This document shows positions 11,730 through 18,425 of a stretch of DNA of 18,425 nucleotides, piece by piece; the stretch's first letter is position 1, and each line of letters starts with the position of its first letter. The translations under genes and the position numbers were made by a program. The DNA is from Scatosoma sp045613545 (GTDB lineage: Bacteria; Bacillota; Clostridia; Christensenellales; Borkfalkiaceae), in assembly GCA_045613545.1 (NCBI GenBank), contig JAZLBD010000003.1, forward strand, positions 1 through 18,425, in the 5' to 3' direction. The notes under the pieces are model-generated. The model saw only the letters and a program-made list of their open reading frames with translations, had not been told where the DNA came from and searched no databases.

Positions 11730-13216
11730 TATTCTTCGTCCTCCGAATCTTGTAAATAGTTTTCGTATGCAATTTTCTTGACGGGCTTAATACCGAGCCA
11801 CTTGTTCATTTCCGCGATCTCGTCGCCGAGGTCACCCCAAGCCACGGGATAGTGGTGTTCAAATCCACCTGCCAAAATCGTGTTGGTGAAATCGAGGGCG
11901 CCGATTTGCTTGCCGTTGAGTTTCAAATTCTTAAACCAACCACGGCTACCGCAGTTGCTGACTTTCGTGTTGCCGATAAAGTCGCCCGTCACGTTGATAT
12001 AGCTTTCCATATCCCCGCTGAAACGGAACACGCTCGCCTTACCGGGGTCGAATTCCATATCGCGCACGAGTCCCGTACCCGAAACTTTACCGTCGCTATG
12101 TGCCATACCGCTGAAATTGTGGCTCAAAGTATAGCCGTTTCTTTGACAGAACTTCTTAGAAGAAGGACCGCAGTGCCAAAGGAGAATGGAATCGTCCGCT
12201 TCGTCGAACGCCGAGAAGTCCATAAGCGTCGTAGATTCGTCACTCATTTCTTGGAGCGCCACCATCGAAATCGCGCTCATAAGATCTCCCTCGCACGCCG
12301 CGACGATCTTGTCGTCGTTGAGCATACCGATCGTCGAGCAAACGGAATATTTATAGTCGTCTTGGAATTTCGGCCAGCAAGAAATCGCGAGGGCGTCGTA
12401 GCCGTATTCTTCCACGAATTGCTTGTACGCAAGATACATTTTCACCGTGAAAGGACGGAGGGCGAAGTTATTGTTTTCGTCCATTTTAAGCCCGACTTTC
12501 TTAAGTTGGTCGGCGTATTTGCTCATATCGGCGTTCTTGACTTTGTCAAGCTCCGCCATCTGCTCTTTCATATCGTTGTCGGTGATTTTTTCCGCGCGTT
12601 TGATAATTTCGTCGTATTCGTGCAAACGGTTGATTTGAATACCGTCGAGTTTGGAATACACGCTTCTTTCGTCGAAATACAAATCGTAGAAACCGGGCGC
12701 GAAGCCGCCGATGAGCGCCACGCGGGAATTTCTCAATTTCTTAATCGCTTGCAACGCTTTCACGGTCACGGACAAACGCTTCTTAAAGCGAGGATCATCC
12801 GCCATACCGTAGAACCATTTTGCTTTGATTTTATAATCAGTCAAATATTTCGCGTTGATCCCTTGATACATATTGTTCGAGCAGAAGGAATTGAACATAA
12901 CGGGACCGTTCAAAGGTTCGGGAATAGACCAAATCCCCACCTTGGCGTTTTTAATGCGATAGAATACGGGGGTTAAGAACCCTGCCGAATAGGAAACGTT
13001 CAAAACGAGAAGAAAATCTATCTTTTGTTCTTCCATATACGCAACCGCTTCTCTTGCATCCGCTTCCACGATCACTTGTTTTTCCCAGCAAACCAAGTCG
13101 AAATTCATCTCTTTTGCATTGACTTTCATTTGCTCCATAATTTGAGCGTACACTTTTTCTTTCGGTCCGGGGAAACTAAGTTGCGACGTTCCGACGAGCC
13201 CTACTTTAATCTTCAT
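11729..13216 (-). CDS. L-fucose/L-arabinose isomerase-like sugar isomerase
   Basis: 495 residues from ATG 13216, which has AAGGAG about ten bases upstream. An in-frame upstream start at 13315 would add a hydrophobic 33-residue extension lying over the promoter, so I reject it. The N-terminal Rossmann-like part (KVGLVGTSQLSFPG, then DFLLVLNVSYSAG) and the segment SIPEPLNGPVMFNSFCSNNMYQG (about 97-119) followed by RVALIGGFAPGFYD, DALAISCWPKFQDDY and CEGDLMSAISM resemble the fucose/arabinose isomerase superfamily, which interconverts aldoses and ketoses with Mn2+. Acidic residues in CEGD and the following SDE cluster could bind the metal. The substrate is unknown. It is the first gene of a two-gene operon with the GatZ-like gene, divergent from a GH2 glycosidase. 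Confidence 0.82.
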   Translation of the reverse strand: MKIKVGLVGTSQLSFPGPKEKVYAQIMEQMKVNAKEMNFDLVCWEKQVIVEADAREAVAYMEEQKIDFLLVLNVSYSAGFLTPVFYRIKNAKVGIWSIPEPLNGPVMFNSFCSNNMYQGINAKYLTDYKIKAKWFYGMADDPRFKKRLSVTVKALQAIKKLRNSRVALIGGFAPGFYDLYFDERSVYSKLDGIQINRLHEYDEIIKRAEKITDNDMKEQMAELDKVKNADMSKYADQLKKVGLKMDENNNFALRPFTVKMYLAYKQFVEEYGYDALAISCWPKFQDDYKYSVCSTIGMLNDDKIVAACEGDLMSAISMVALQEMSDESTTLMDFSAFDEADDSILLWHCGPSSKKFCQRNGYTLSHNFSGMAHSDGKVSGTGLVRDMEFDPGKASVFRFSGDMESYINVTGDFIGNTKVSNCGSRGWFKNLKLNGKQIGALDFTNTILAGGFEHHYPVAWGDLGDEIAEMNKWLGIKPVKKIAYENYLQDSEDEE

Positions 13217-13262
13217 AACTGTTTTTCTCCTTTTCTTCGCTATCTTTTCATAGCACAAAAAT

Positions 13263-13291
13263 AGTATAACAAACAAAACCTTCTTTGTCAA
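13263..13291 (-). promoter_or_regulatory. Promoter of the isomerase/GatZ-like operon
   Basis: On the minus strand TTGACA (13291-13286), 17 bp, TATACT (13268-13263). The start near 13256 lies about 40 nt upstream of the chosen ATG. Confidence 0.85.
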
Positions 13292-13299
13292 TGGTTTCA

Positions 13300-13347
13300 C
13301 GAAAAATTTTCGCAAAAGAGAGGCAAATATTTTTCAAAAATCTGCCT
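13300..13347. promoter_or_regulatory. Two inverted repeats between the divergent sugar promoters
   Basis: CGAAAA-A-TTTTCG (13300-13312) lies just upstream of the isomerase -35. A second, longer imperfect palindrome (13321-13347, outer arms AGGCA/TGCCT, 10 of 12 pairs) follows. Either may be an operator for a regulator of the locus, which is not encoded here; the second could also be a degenerate terminator. Confidence 0.35.
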
Positions 13348-13420
13348 TTCCCCTCCTTTCAACCGCCGTGTGTTTTTTCTTTGATTTTCTTGTAAAACCC
13401 CTCTTTTTTCTTCCATACAC

Positions 13421-13449
13421 TTGACAACCGATTTTCGTTGTGATATAAT
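13421..13449 (+). promoter_or_regulatory. Consensus promoter of the GH2 glycosidase
   Basis: TTGACA (13421-13426), exactly 17 bp, TATAAT (13444-13449). ACAAC and GTTGT form a short inverted repeat across the -35 and spacer (13424-13441), a possible operator. Confidence 0.88.
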
Positions 13450-13482
13450 GCAATCAATCTTTGATAAAAAGGACGTAAAACG

Positions 13483-15642
13483 ATGAAAAAACAATCTTTG
13501 AACGGTATTTGGAGTCGTAGAGTCGGCGAGGGGTTCTTTGCGGATCAAGCAGTTCCCTATTCCACTTTGCCCGTCGGCTCTTCCACGGTAAAACGCTCGT
13601 TTGACTTGACGGAAAAAAGCGACAAGGTCTTTTTGCAATTCGAGGGGATTACCTACTACGCAAAAATCTATTTGAACGACGTCTATTTGGGCGATATGTT
13701 GCCCTATTCGGAATATACGTTCGACGTCACGGAAATCGCCAAGCAAAAGGACAACTCCCTCACGGTGGAAATCGAGGACATCTCCCCCGTATTCGGACCT
13801 TCCGAGGGCTGGGAAAACTACGGCGGTATCATTCGAGGCGTTAACCTTTTGTATAGCAATAAGCAATATTTGACCGACGTTTTCTTCTCGACGAAGTTGA
13901 CAAACGATTATAAAGACGCCGTAATGAAAGTGGAAATTCAAGCGGAGTGCGAAAACGCCATGGCGAAAATTTCTCTTTTCGACGGCGAGACGCTCGTGGA
14001 ATGCTACGAGCAACCCCCGAACGAAACAGCCGTTTTGCGCGATCTTGCAAACGTCAACCTTTGGACGCCGGAAGATCCGCGCCTTTACACCCTTGTCGTC
14101 GATTTGATCGTCGACGGAAAGGTGGCGGATAGCCAAACGCACAACGTCGGCTTCCGTGAATTCACTTGCAACGAACACCAATTCCTCGTCAACGGCAAAC
14201 CCACTTTCCTTTTGGGCGTATGTCGTCACGATACCTACGGTGAATGCGGACATACCCTTACGATGGAACAAATCGTAGAAGATTTTACGATGATCAAAGA
14301 TCTCGGTTGCAACTACGTTCGACTCGTGCATTATCCGCACGACAAGCGTGTGCTTGACGTCGCCGACCGTATGGGGATGTTCGTTTCGGAAGAACCGGGG
14401 CTTTGGTGGTCGGATACGGCGAACGAGGAAATTACCGCAGGGAGCTTGGAGGTTTTGCGCCGTACGATCAAACGGGATAAAAACCACCCGTCTGTCGCGT
14501 TCTGGCTCTGCTTTAACGAATGCCGTTTCACGGAAAAATACCTCCTCGACTCTGCGAAGGTGTGTCGTGAATGCGACCCTACCCGTCTTGTCTCCGGCGC
14601 AAACTGTATGGAGCTTGACGAAACGAAAGATTATTTCAATCGTTGCGGGTTTGATTTCTATTCCATGCACCCCTATGAAACCACGCCCGTAAGAATCGAG
14701 GCGTCGGCGAAATTCTTACAGGATAAACCCTTGCTCTTCACCGAATGGGGCGGATGGCCGGTGTACGACAATCCGCAACTCCTCCGCGATTTTATTCGGA
14801 CGATGCGCGAGCTTTGGAAAGGCAACGACGAAAAGGGCTATCTTGCCGGCGCGTGCTTTTGGAACTGGGCGGAAATTCACGAATCGAGCAGAGGCTTCCC
14901 CGCTTGCGTGGACGGGCTTTTGAAAGAGGCACTCATTGAAATCGACCGTAAGCCGACGATGATTTACGAGTATTTCAAAAAAGAATGGGCAAAGCTCTAC
15001 CACGAGCCCACTTACGACGATTTATACGGCTACGTCCCCCTTGCCGATCAAACGGTAAAGGGCACCTTCTTACCCCTCCTCTCCTCAACGCTCAGCGAAG
15101 AAGAGGGCGTACAAAAAGCGCTCGAACTCGGCAAAAAACCCATCGAACGCTACTATTGGCCTTGGAAGAGAGAACGCATTTTGAAAAAGGGCCCCGTGCT
15201 TATGCAAGAGGAAGTGAAAGGCATTTCCAAAACCCCTTGCGTGGTCGCGAACGATTGCAAAGCGACCTACGGTGGCGGAACGGGTAAAACCCTCACGATG
15301 ATCGGCGCGGTAAGTTCCGCAAAAGGCTATCCTTTGAGTGGGGTTTACGGGGAAACGGCGGCGGAAATCGTCGTACAATACGAGGACGGCGACAAGCAAA
15401 CGATCCCCCTTCGCAACGGTAAGGAAATCACGACGGCAATGAAATTGCATGGACCTTCCCGTATTCTTCCTATCGCAGAATTTGCAAAACCGTTTGCGAA
15501 CTTCCACTACGAAACCAACCACGAAATCTATCATATCAACCGTCTTGATTTGATCGTGGAAAACAAACCGATTCAGGAAATTTCCGTTATTTCTTCCAGC
15601 AAAGAATACGCTTTGCTTATCTTCGGTTTAGCCCTCGCTTAA
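13483..15642 (+). CDS. Glycoside hydrolase family 2 enzyme, cytoplasmic
   Basis: A 719-residue protein without a signal peptide. The jelly-roll sugar-binding domain covers about 1-125 (LNGIW start, FEGITYYAKIYLND, then GGIIRGV). An immunoglobulin-like domain covers about 128-228 (WTPEDPRLYTL, VGFRE). The TIM barrel covers about 235-500: GVCRHDTYGECG, NYVRLVHYPHD (277-287), the acid/base motif CFNE with Glu346, and the nucleophile TEWGG with Glu421. These are the marks of GH2. A further ~200-residue C-terminal region (YPLSGVYGETAAEIVVQYEDG onwards) looks like an extra beta-domain. Specificity (beta-galactosidase, -glucuronidase, -mannosidase or other) cannot be fixed. AAGGA precedes the ATG, and a consensus promoter lies 34 bp upstream. 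Divergence from the isomerase operon suggests a joint pathway. Confidence 0.9.
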   Translation: MKKQSLNGIWSRRVGEGFFADQAVPYSTLPVGSSTVKRSFDLTEKSDKVFLQFEGITYYAKIYLNDVYLGDMLPYSEYTFDVTEIAKQKDNSLTVEIEDISPVFGPSEGWENYGGIIRGVNLLYSNKQYLTDVFFSTKLTNDYKDAVMKVEIQAECENAMAKISLFDGETLVECYEQPPNETAVLRDLANVNLWTPEDPRLYTLVVDLIVDGKVADSQTHNVGFREFTCNEHQFLVNGKPTFLLGVCRHDTYGECGHTLTMEQIVEDFTMIKDLGCNYVRLVHYPHDKRVLDVADRMGMFVSEEPGLWWSDTANEEITAGSLEVLRRTIKRDKNHPSVAFWLCFNECRFTEKYLLDSAKVCRECDPTRLVSGANCMELDETKDYFNRCGFDFYSMHPYETTPVRIEASAKFLQDKPLLFTEWGGWPVYDNPQLLRDFIRTMRELWKGNDEKGYLAGACFWNWAEIHESSRGFPACVDGLLKEALIEIDRKPTMIYEYFKKEWAKLYHEPTYDDLYGYVPLADQTVKGTFLPLLSSTLSEEEGVQKALELGKKPIERYYWPWKRERILKKGPVLMQEEVKGISKTPCVVANDCKATYGGGTGKTLTMIGAVSSAKGYPLSGVYGETAAEIVVQYEDGDKQTIPLRNGKEITTAMKLHGPSRILPIAEFAKPFANFHYETNHEIYHINRLDLIVENKPIQEISVISSSKEYALLIFGLALA

Positions 15643-15651
15643 AAACAGCAT

Positions 15652-15690
15652 AAAAATCCCGCCCAACTCGAACGGTTGGACGGGATTTTT
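15652..15690. terminator. Bidirectional terminator between the GH2 gene and the metal ATPase gene
   Basis: AAAAATCCCG (15652-15661) pairs with CGGGATTTTT (15681-15690); CCAAC (15663-15667) with GTTGG (15675-15679). T tracts on both sides. It serves two converging genes and abuts the ATPase stop codon. Confidence 0.92.
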
Positions 15691-17547
15691 TTATTTTCTT
15701 TGTAAGGCGCGCATCGCGTTCAAAACGGCGAGCACCATCACGCCGACGTCAGCGAAAATCGCCAGCCACAAGCTCGCAATCCCAAACCCGCCTAAAAGCA
15801 GACAAGAGAATTTCACCGCCAAGGAAAACGCCACGTTTTGACGTACGATTCTCATACATTTTTTCGCGCGGAGGATCGCCCTTGCTATCTTTTTTGGCTC
15901 GTCGTCCATAATCACGACGTCCGCCGTCTCAATGGAGGCGTCCGAGCCGACGCCACCCATCGCAATCCCCACGTCCGCCCTCGCAAGAACGGGCGCGTCG
16001 TTGATCCCGTCGCCCACGAATACCGTGCGTTCACCCTCGTTGACGACTCTCTCTAACGCGGTCAATTTATCCGCCGGCAACAGGTTTCCTTGCGCTTCCT
16101 CTATCCCTAATCTTTCAGCCACAAACTCCGCCGTTTCCGTTTGATCGCCCGAGAGCATAATCACGCGAGAGACGAGTTTTTTGAGCGCTTCCACCCCCTC
16201 TTTGGCGGTGGATTTTTCTTCGTCTATCAAATGGATAAATCCTCTATATATCCCGTCCACGGCGACGTGTACCGTCGTTCCGCCCTTGGGCGAGGGTAAA
16301 CATTCCACCCCTTGCTCTTCCATCCATTCCCGTTTCCCAACCCGTACCTGCCTATGGGAAACGGTCGCTTGCACCCCTTTGCCTCCGAACGCTTCCACGC
16401 CCGATACGAGCTTGTAATCTACTCCCTTGTACGCCTTTTTCAAGCTTGTAGCGATCGGGTGGGAGGAGGAATATTCTGCGTGCGCCACCAAAGATAGCAG
16501 TTCTTCTTTTTCCATACCTACCGCTTGGATTTCACGGACGGAGAACTCCCCTTTCGTGAGCGTTCCCGTCTTATCAATAAGGACGGCTGTCGTTTTGGCA
16601 AGCTTTTCGATATCGCCCGCGCCCTTAATTAAAATCCCCTCTCTACTCCCCCCGCCGATACAGGCAAAAAAGGCGAGCGGAACGCTTACGACGAGCGCGC
16701 AAGGACAACTGATCACAAGGAAAGAAAGGGCGCGATATAGCCACTCTCCCCAAAGAGGGGAAAGGGAAAGACAAATCAGCAGTAGCGGAGGCAACAACGC
16801 TAAAAGGAGCGCCGAAAGACACACCGCGGGGGTATAAACCCGCGCAAATTTCGAGATGAATTTTTCCGCTTTGGATTTTTTGCTCGTCGCTTCTTCCACG
16901 AGCGACAAAATTCTGGAAACGGTCGAGTTTGCAAACGGCTTCGTCGTTTTGATTTTGAGCATACCCGTCATATTCACCGAACCGCTCAAAACCTCGTCGC
17001 CGATAGCAACGTCAAACGGCGCGCTCTCGCCGGTAAGCGCCGACGTATCGAGAGCCGCCTCCCCCTCGATCACCACGCCGTCGATCGGGATTCGTTCCCC
17101 CGTTTGTACGACGACGATACTCCCCACGGGCACGGTGGCAGGATCGACCAAAACTCTCTCTTCTCCCGTTTCCCAAAGGGCGACATCGGGCCGAATTTTC
17201 ATTAGTTTTTGTATACTTTTCCTACTTTTCCCCACGGCGATGGATTGAAACCATTCGCCGATTTGATAAAATAGCATCACGGCGATCGCCTCGGAAAAAT
17301 CCCCGCTTTTTGTGTAGACGGCAAGCGCGATCGCACCGATCGTTGCAACCGCCATCAAAAAGTTTTCATCGAGTATTCTCCCTCGCAAAATTCCGCGAAT
17401 CGCCTTCCATAAAACGTCGTAGCCGATTAAAAAATACGCCACGGAAGCGAGCGCCACGCAAATCCCGCCGTCTAAAAAGAAAAGAACGGCAAACAACGAG
17501 GCGGTAAGCAAAATGCGCGCGAGTAGGATTTTTTGTTTTTGTTTCAT
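15691..17547 (-). CDS. P1B-2-type heavy-metal ATPase (Zn2+/Cd2+/Pb2+ exporter)
   Basis: 618 residues. Motifs: actuator TGES (172-175), metal-site CPC in the membrane (281-283), phosphorylation site DKTGT (325-329), SSHP (361-364) with the P1B His-Pro pair, and GDGINDAP (512-519). Lys579 in NVAFSLAVK and Asp600 in ADVG, in the last two membrane helices, are the residues that mark the Zn/Cd/Pb-exporting P1B-2 class rather than copper pumps. Uncommonly, the protein has no N-terminal HMA domain; a separate 72-residue HMA protein is encoded two bases upstream and overlaps its SD (GAGGG). Exports toxic metal from the cytoplasm. Regulated by the divergent ArsR-family gene through the palindrome near 17.79 kb. 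Confidence 0.92.
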   Translation of the reverse strand: MKQKQKILLARILLTASLFAVLFFLDGGICVALASVAYFLIGYDVLWKAIRGILRGRILDENFLMAVATIGAIALAVYTKSGDFSEAIAVMLFYQIGEWFQSIAVGKSRKSIQKLMKIRPDVALWETGEERVLVDPATVPVGSIVVVQTGERIPIDGVVIEGEAALDTSALTGESAPFDVAIGDEVLSGSVNMTGMLKIKTTKPFANSTVSRILSLVEEATSKKSKAEKFISKFARVYTPAVCLSALLLALLPPLLLICLSLSPLWGEWLYRALSFLVISCPCALVVSVPLAFFACIGGGSREGILIKGAGDIEKLAKTTAVLIDKTGTLTKGEFSVREIQAVGMEKEELLSLVAHAEYSSSHPIATSLKKAYKGVDYKLVSGVEAFGGKGVQATVSHRQVRVGKREWMEEQGVECLPSPKGGTTVHVAVDGIYRGFIHLIDEEKSTAKEGVEALKKLVSRVIMLSGDQTETAEFVAERLGIEEAQGNLLPADKLTALERVVNEGERTVFVGDGINDAPVLARADVGIAMGGVGSDASIETADVVIMDDEPKKIARAILRAKKCMRIVRQNVAFSLAVKFSCLLLGGFGIASLWLAIFADVGVMVLAVLNAMRALQRK

Positions 17548-17549
17548 CG

Positions 17550-17768
17550 TTATCCCTCGATCGTAAAATCGCCATCGATCCGTTTACACGTCTTTTTCAC
17601 CGCTTTCAAAAGCGCCTTTTCGTCTACCTCGTCCGACCATTCAATGCTCATTTTTTGCAAAATAAAATTCACGCTCACGCCCATCACGCCGTCCAGCTTT
17701 TTCACCATACTCTCCATCACGTTCGCACAGTTCGCGCAGTCCACTTCGATCGAATAACTCTTTTTCAT
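17550..17768 (-). CDS. Heavy-metal-associated (HMA) domain protein
   Basis: 72 residues from ATG 17768, chosen because GAGG (17778-17775) lies six bases upstream; an in-frame ATG at 17774 overlaps that SD and a longer upstream start runs across the operator. SYSIEVDCANCANVMES has the HMA metal-binding CxxC as Cys11 and Cys14, followed by the ferredoxin-like beta-alpha-beta pattern (VKKLDGVMGVSVNFILQKMSIEW, ALLKAVKKTC). This domain is usually fused to the N-terminus of CadA/ZntA pumps; here it is a free metallochaperone made from the same transcript, probably handing metal to the pump or buffering it. CANC rather than the common CxxC with Thr/His beside it is a mild variant. It is the first gene of the operon. 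Confidence 0.9.
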   Translation of the reverse strand: MKKSYSIEVDCANCANVMESMVKKLDGVMGVSVNFILQKMSIEWSDEVDEKALLKAVKKTCKRIDGDFTIEG

Positions 17769-17785
17769 ATTCATCCTCGTTTTAT

Positions 17786-17807
17786 CAATTAAACAACCGT
17801 TTAATTG
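17786..17807. promoter_or_regulatory. Operator 1: CAATTAAAC-N4-GTTTAATTG
   Basis: A perfect 9-bp inverted repeat with a 4-bp spacer covers the predicted start of the HMA/ATPase transcript (about 17802). It is the likely binding site of the divergent ArsR-family repressor. Confidence 0.75.
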
Positions 17808-17808
17808 T

Positions 17809-17837
17809 ATTATACTATATTTTATGCGTCGTGTCAA
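17809..17837 (-). promoter_or_regulatory. Promoter of the HMA/metal-ATPase operon
   Basis: On the minus strand TTGACA (17837-17832), exactly 17 bp, TATAAT (17814-17809), followed at once by operator 1. Confidence 0.9.
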
Positions 17838-17856
17838 GTAATTTTCACAAAGAAAG

Positions 17857-17874
17857 ATAAAACGATTGCTTAAT
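17857..17874. promoter_or_regulatory. Operator 2: ATAAAAC-N4-GCTTAAT
   Basis: A second, imperfect copy of the operator core ATTAAAC-N4-GTTTAAT, with the same 4-bp spacer and five of seven arm bases matched. It contains the -35 of the repressor gene, so autorepression is likely. Confidence 0.5.
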
Positions 17875-17894
17875 CATTTATTTTGTGTTATAAT
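17866..17894 (+). promoter_or_regulatory. Promoter of the ArsR-family repressor gene
   Basis: TTGCTT (17866-17871), 17 bp, TATAAT (17889-17894). The predicted start falls on or one base before the ATG at 17901, so the mRNA would be leaderless; no SD is present upstream of the ATG. Confidence 0.75.
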
Positions 17895-17900
17895 AAAGAC

Positions 17901-18266
17901 ATGGAAAAGAAATTTTTACCCCATAGCCACGGGGAGGAAGAACGGTTAGAAAAAATGCAAGAACACCTTTGTAAGGAGCATACTTTCGAAAAGGTGGCGA
18001 GTATTTTCGATCTTTTGTCCGATCCTACGCGGGCGAAAATTTATTGGGTGGTATGCCACTGTGAAGAATGTGTGATGAATATTTCCTCTCTACTCAATAT
18101 GTCGAGCCCTGCGGTGAGCCACCATCTTCGAAAATTAAAAGACTGCGGACTGATTGAAAGCCGTCGGGACGGAAAAGAAGTTTTTTACAAAGCGGTGGAA
18201 AACGAGCAAGGGAAACTTTTGCACCAAACGATTGAAAAAGTGATGGATATTTCCTGCTTACCATAA
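17901..18266 (+). CDS. ArsR/SmtB-family metal-sensing repressor
   Basis: 121 residues from ATG 17901. The winged helix-turn-helix spans about 30-100: KVASIFDLLSDPTRAKIY (31-48), recognition helix SSPAVSHHLRKLKDCGLI (68-85) and wing RRDGKEVFYKA (88-98), the standard ArsR/SmtB/CadC signature. Candidate metal ligands are the Cys-rich VCHCEEC (Cys52, 54, 57) at helix 3, Cys24 and the N-terminal PHSHG. The usual CadC/ArsR CxC at helix 3 reads CVM here, with extra cysteines just before it, so the site is a variant. When metal binds, the repressor should leave the operators and allow expression of the divergent HMA and ATPase genes. No SD is seen; a leaderless mRNA is predicted. Cd/Zn/Pb sensing is inferred from the pump's class. 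Confidence 0.9.
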   Translation: MEKKFLPHSHGEEERLEKMQEHLCKEHTFEKVASIFDLLSDPTRAKIYWVVCHCEECVMNISSLLNMSSPAVSHHLRKLKDCGLIESRRDGKEVFYKAVENEQGKLLHQTIEKVMDISCLP

Positions 18267-18288
18267 AACCGCCCAAACAGATTGCAAA

Positions 18289-18326
18289 AAAGGATAGCGA
18301 ATTTTTTTCGCTATCCTTTCCTTTTT
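18289..18326 (+). terminator. Terminator of the repressor gene; repeats the island hairpin
   Basis: AAAGGATAGCGAA (18289-18301) pairs with TTCGCTATCCTTT (18307-18319) around TTTTT, followed by CCTTTTT. The stem is the same sequence as that at 9505-9533. Bidirectional use with the converging ORF is likely. Confidence 0.85.
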
Positions 18327-18425
18327 ATAAAATTTTCTTTAACACTTCTTTTACCGCCTCTACAACGGCGTTGATCAATATTTGTTTTTGCATTTCATCT
18401 AACGTAATTTTGTTGATAAACACCA
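18325..18425 (-). CDS. 3' end of an unidentified minus-strand gene
   Basis: On the minus strand an open frame enters from the right edge and ends in TAA at 18327-18325. The 33 visible codons read VFINKITLDEMQKQILINAV and on to VKEVLKKIL, an amphipathic, helix-forming tail. The terminator directly beyond the stop supports a real gene end. A GTG at 18423-18421 could be a start, but no SD can be seen in the remaining two bases. No family can be assigned. Confidence 0.45.
   Translation of the reverse strand, partial: VFINKITLDEMQKQILINAVVEAVKEVLKKIL

Noticed and set aside
11852..12976. 374-codon plus-strand open frame opposite the isomerase gene
   Set aside because: Shadow of the isomerase-like CDS; composition is His/Phe/Val-rich without any recognisable motif or SD.
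13217..13315. Upstream start for the isomerase giving a hydrophobic, signal-like N-terminus
   Set aside because: The extension runs over the TTGACA/TATACT promoter; ATG 13216 has an SD and begins with the family's first beta-strand.
13297..14670. 457-codon minus-strand open frame overlapping the GH2 gene
   Set aside because: It is antisense to the GH2 TIM barrel, which has clear catalytic motifs; the translated product is rich in Arg, His, Phe and Val with no domain, as expected of a shadow frame. It also covers the GH2 promoter.
15265..15300. P-loop-like GGGTGKT in the GH2 C-terminal region
   Set aside because: No surrounding NTPase strand or Walker B; it lies in a beta-rich accessory region, so it is a chance match.
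1..18425. CRISPR array, tRNA or rRNA genes
   Set aside because: No regularly spaced direct repeats, no tRNA-like cloverleaf and no rRNA-like conserved stretches were seen; I did not run a covariance search.

Overview
The window looks like chromosomal DNA of a low-to-mid GC Bacillota (Firmicutes), most likely a gut-type Clostridia. The reasons are strong AGGAGG-type ribosome binding sites, several textbook TTGACA-17-TATAAT promoters, short T-tailed hairpin terminators, a lysine (L-box) riboswitch and a Tn4451-like mobilizable element. The species cannot be named from the sequence.

Bases 1 to about 3.6 kb are the right-hand part of an integrative mobilizable element. It holds the 3' part of a MobV-type relaxase, a promoter with a palindromic operator, a 41-residue membrane peptide not found by a 60-residue ORF cut-off, a putative ribbon-helix-helix protein, a TnpW-like protein and a TnpX-like large serine recombinase. 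The host junction is inferred to lie between the recombinase stop (3563) and about 3630.

From 3.67 to 9.4 kb nearly everything is on the minus strand: a MATE efflux pump, then an amino-acid ABC importer (ATPase, permease, lipoprotein). The importer's ~290-nt leader is a recognisable lysine riboswitch with its own terminator, so the system is most likely a lysine importer. Upstream are a P-loop kinase-like protein and two tandem paralogous 141-residue membrane proteins of unknown function; the outer one has a Fur-box-like palindrome over its promoter.

Bases 9453-10461 form an AT-rich ~1-kb island bounded by two ~90-bp imperfect inverted repeats. Inside are a frameshifted lipoprotein gene and a divergent XRE-family regulator, with four evenly phased TGTACA-type sites between them. 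A related sequence module also lies at the mobile-element junction, and a near-identical hairpin recurs at 18.29 kb.

Bases 10.47-15.64 kb are a carbohydrate locus: a GatZ/KbaZ-family protein translationally coupled to an L-fucose/arabinose-isomerase-like protein (minus strand), divergent from a cytoplasmic GH2 glycosidase (plus strand). A possible reading is glycoside to aldose to ketose to epimerised ketose, but the substrate is unknown.

Bases 15.69-18.27 kb are a heavy-metal resistance locus: a P1B-2 (Zn/Cd/Pb-type) ATPase with its HMA metallochaperone domain as a separate gene, and a divergent ArsR/SmtB repressor. Two related inverted repeats sit in the shared promoter region. The window ends in the 3' end of an unidentified minus-strand ORF.
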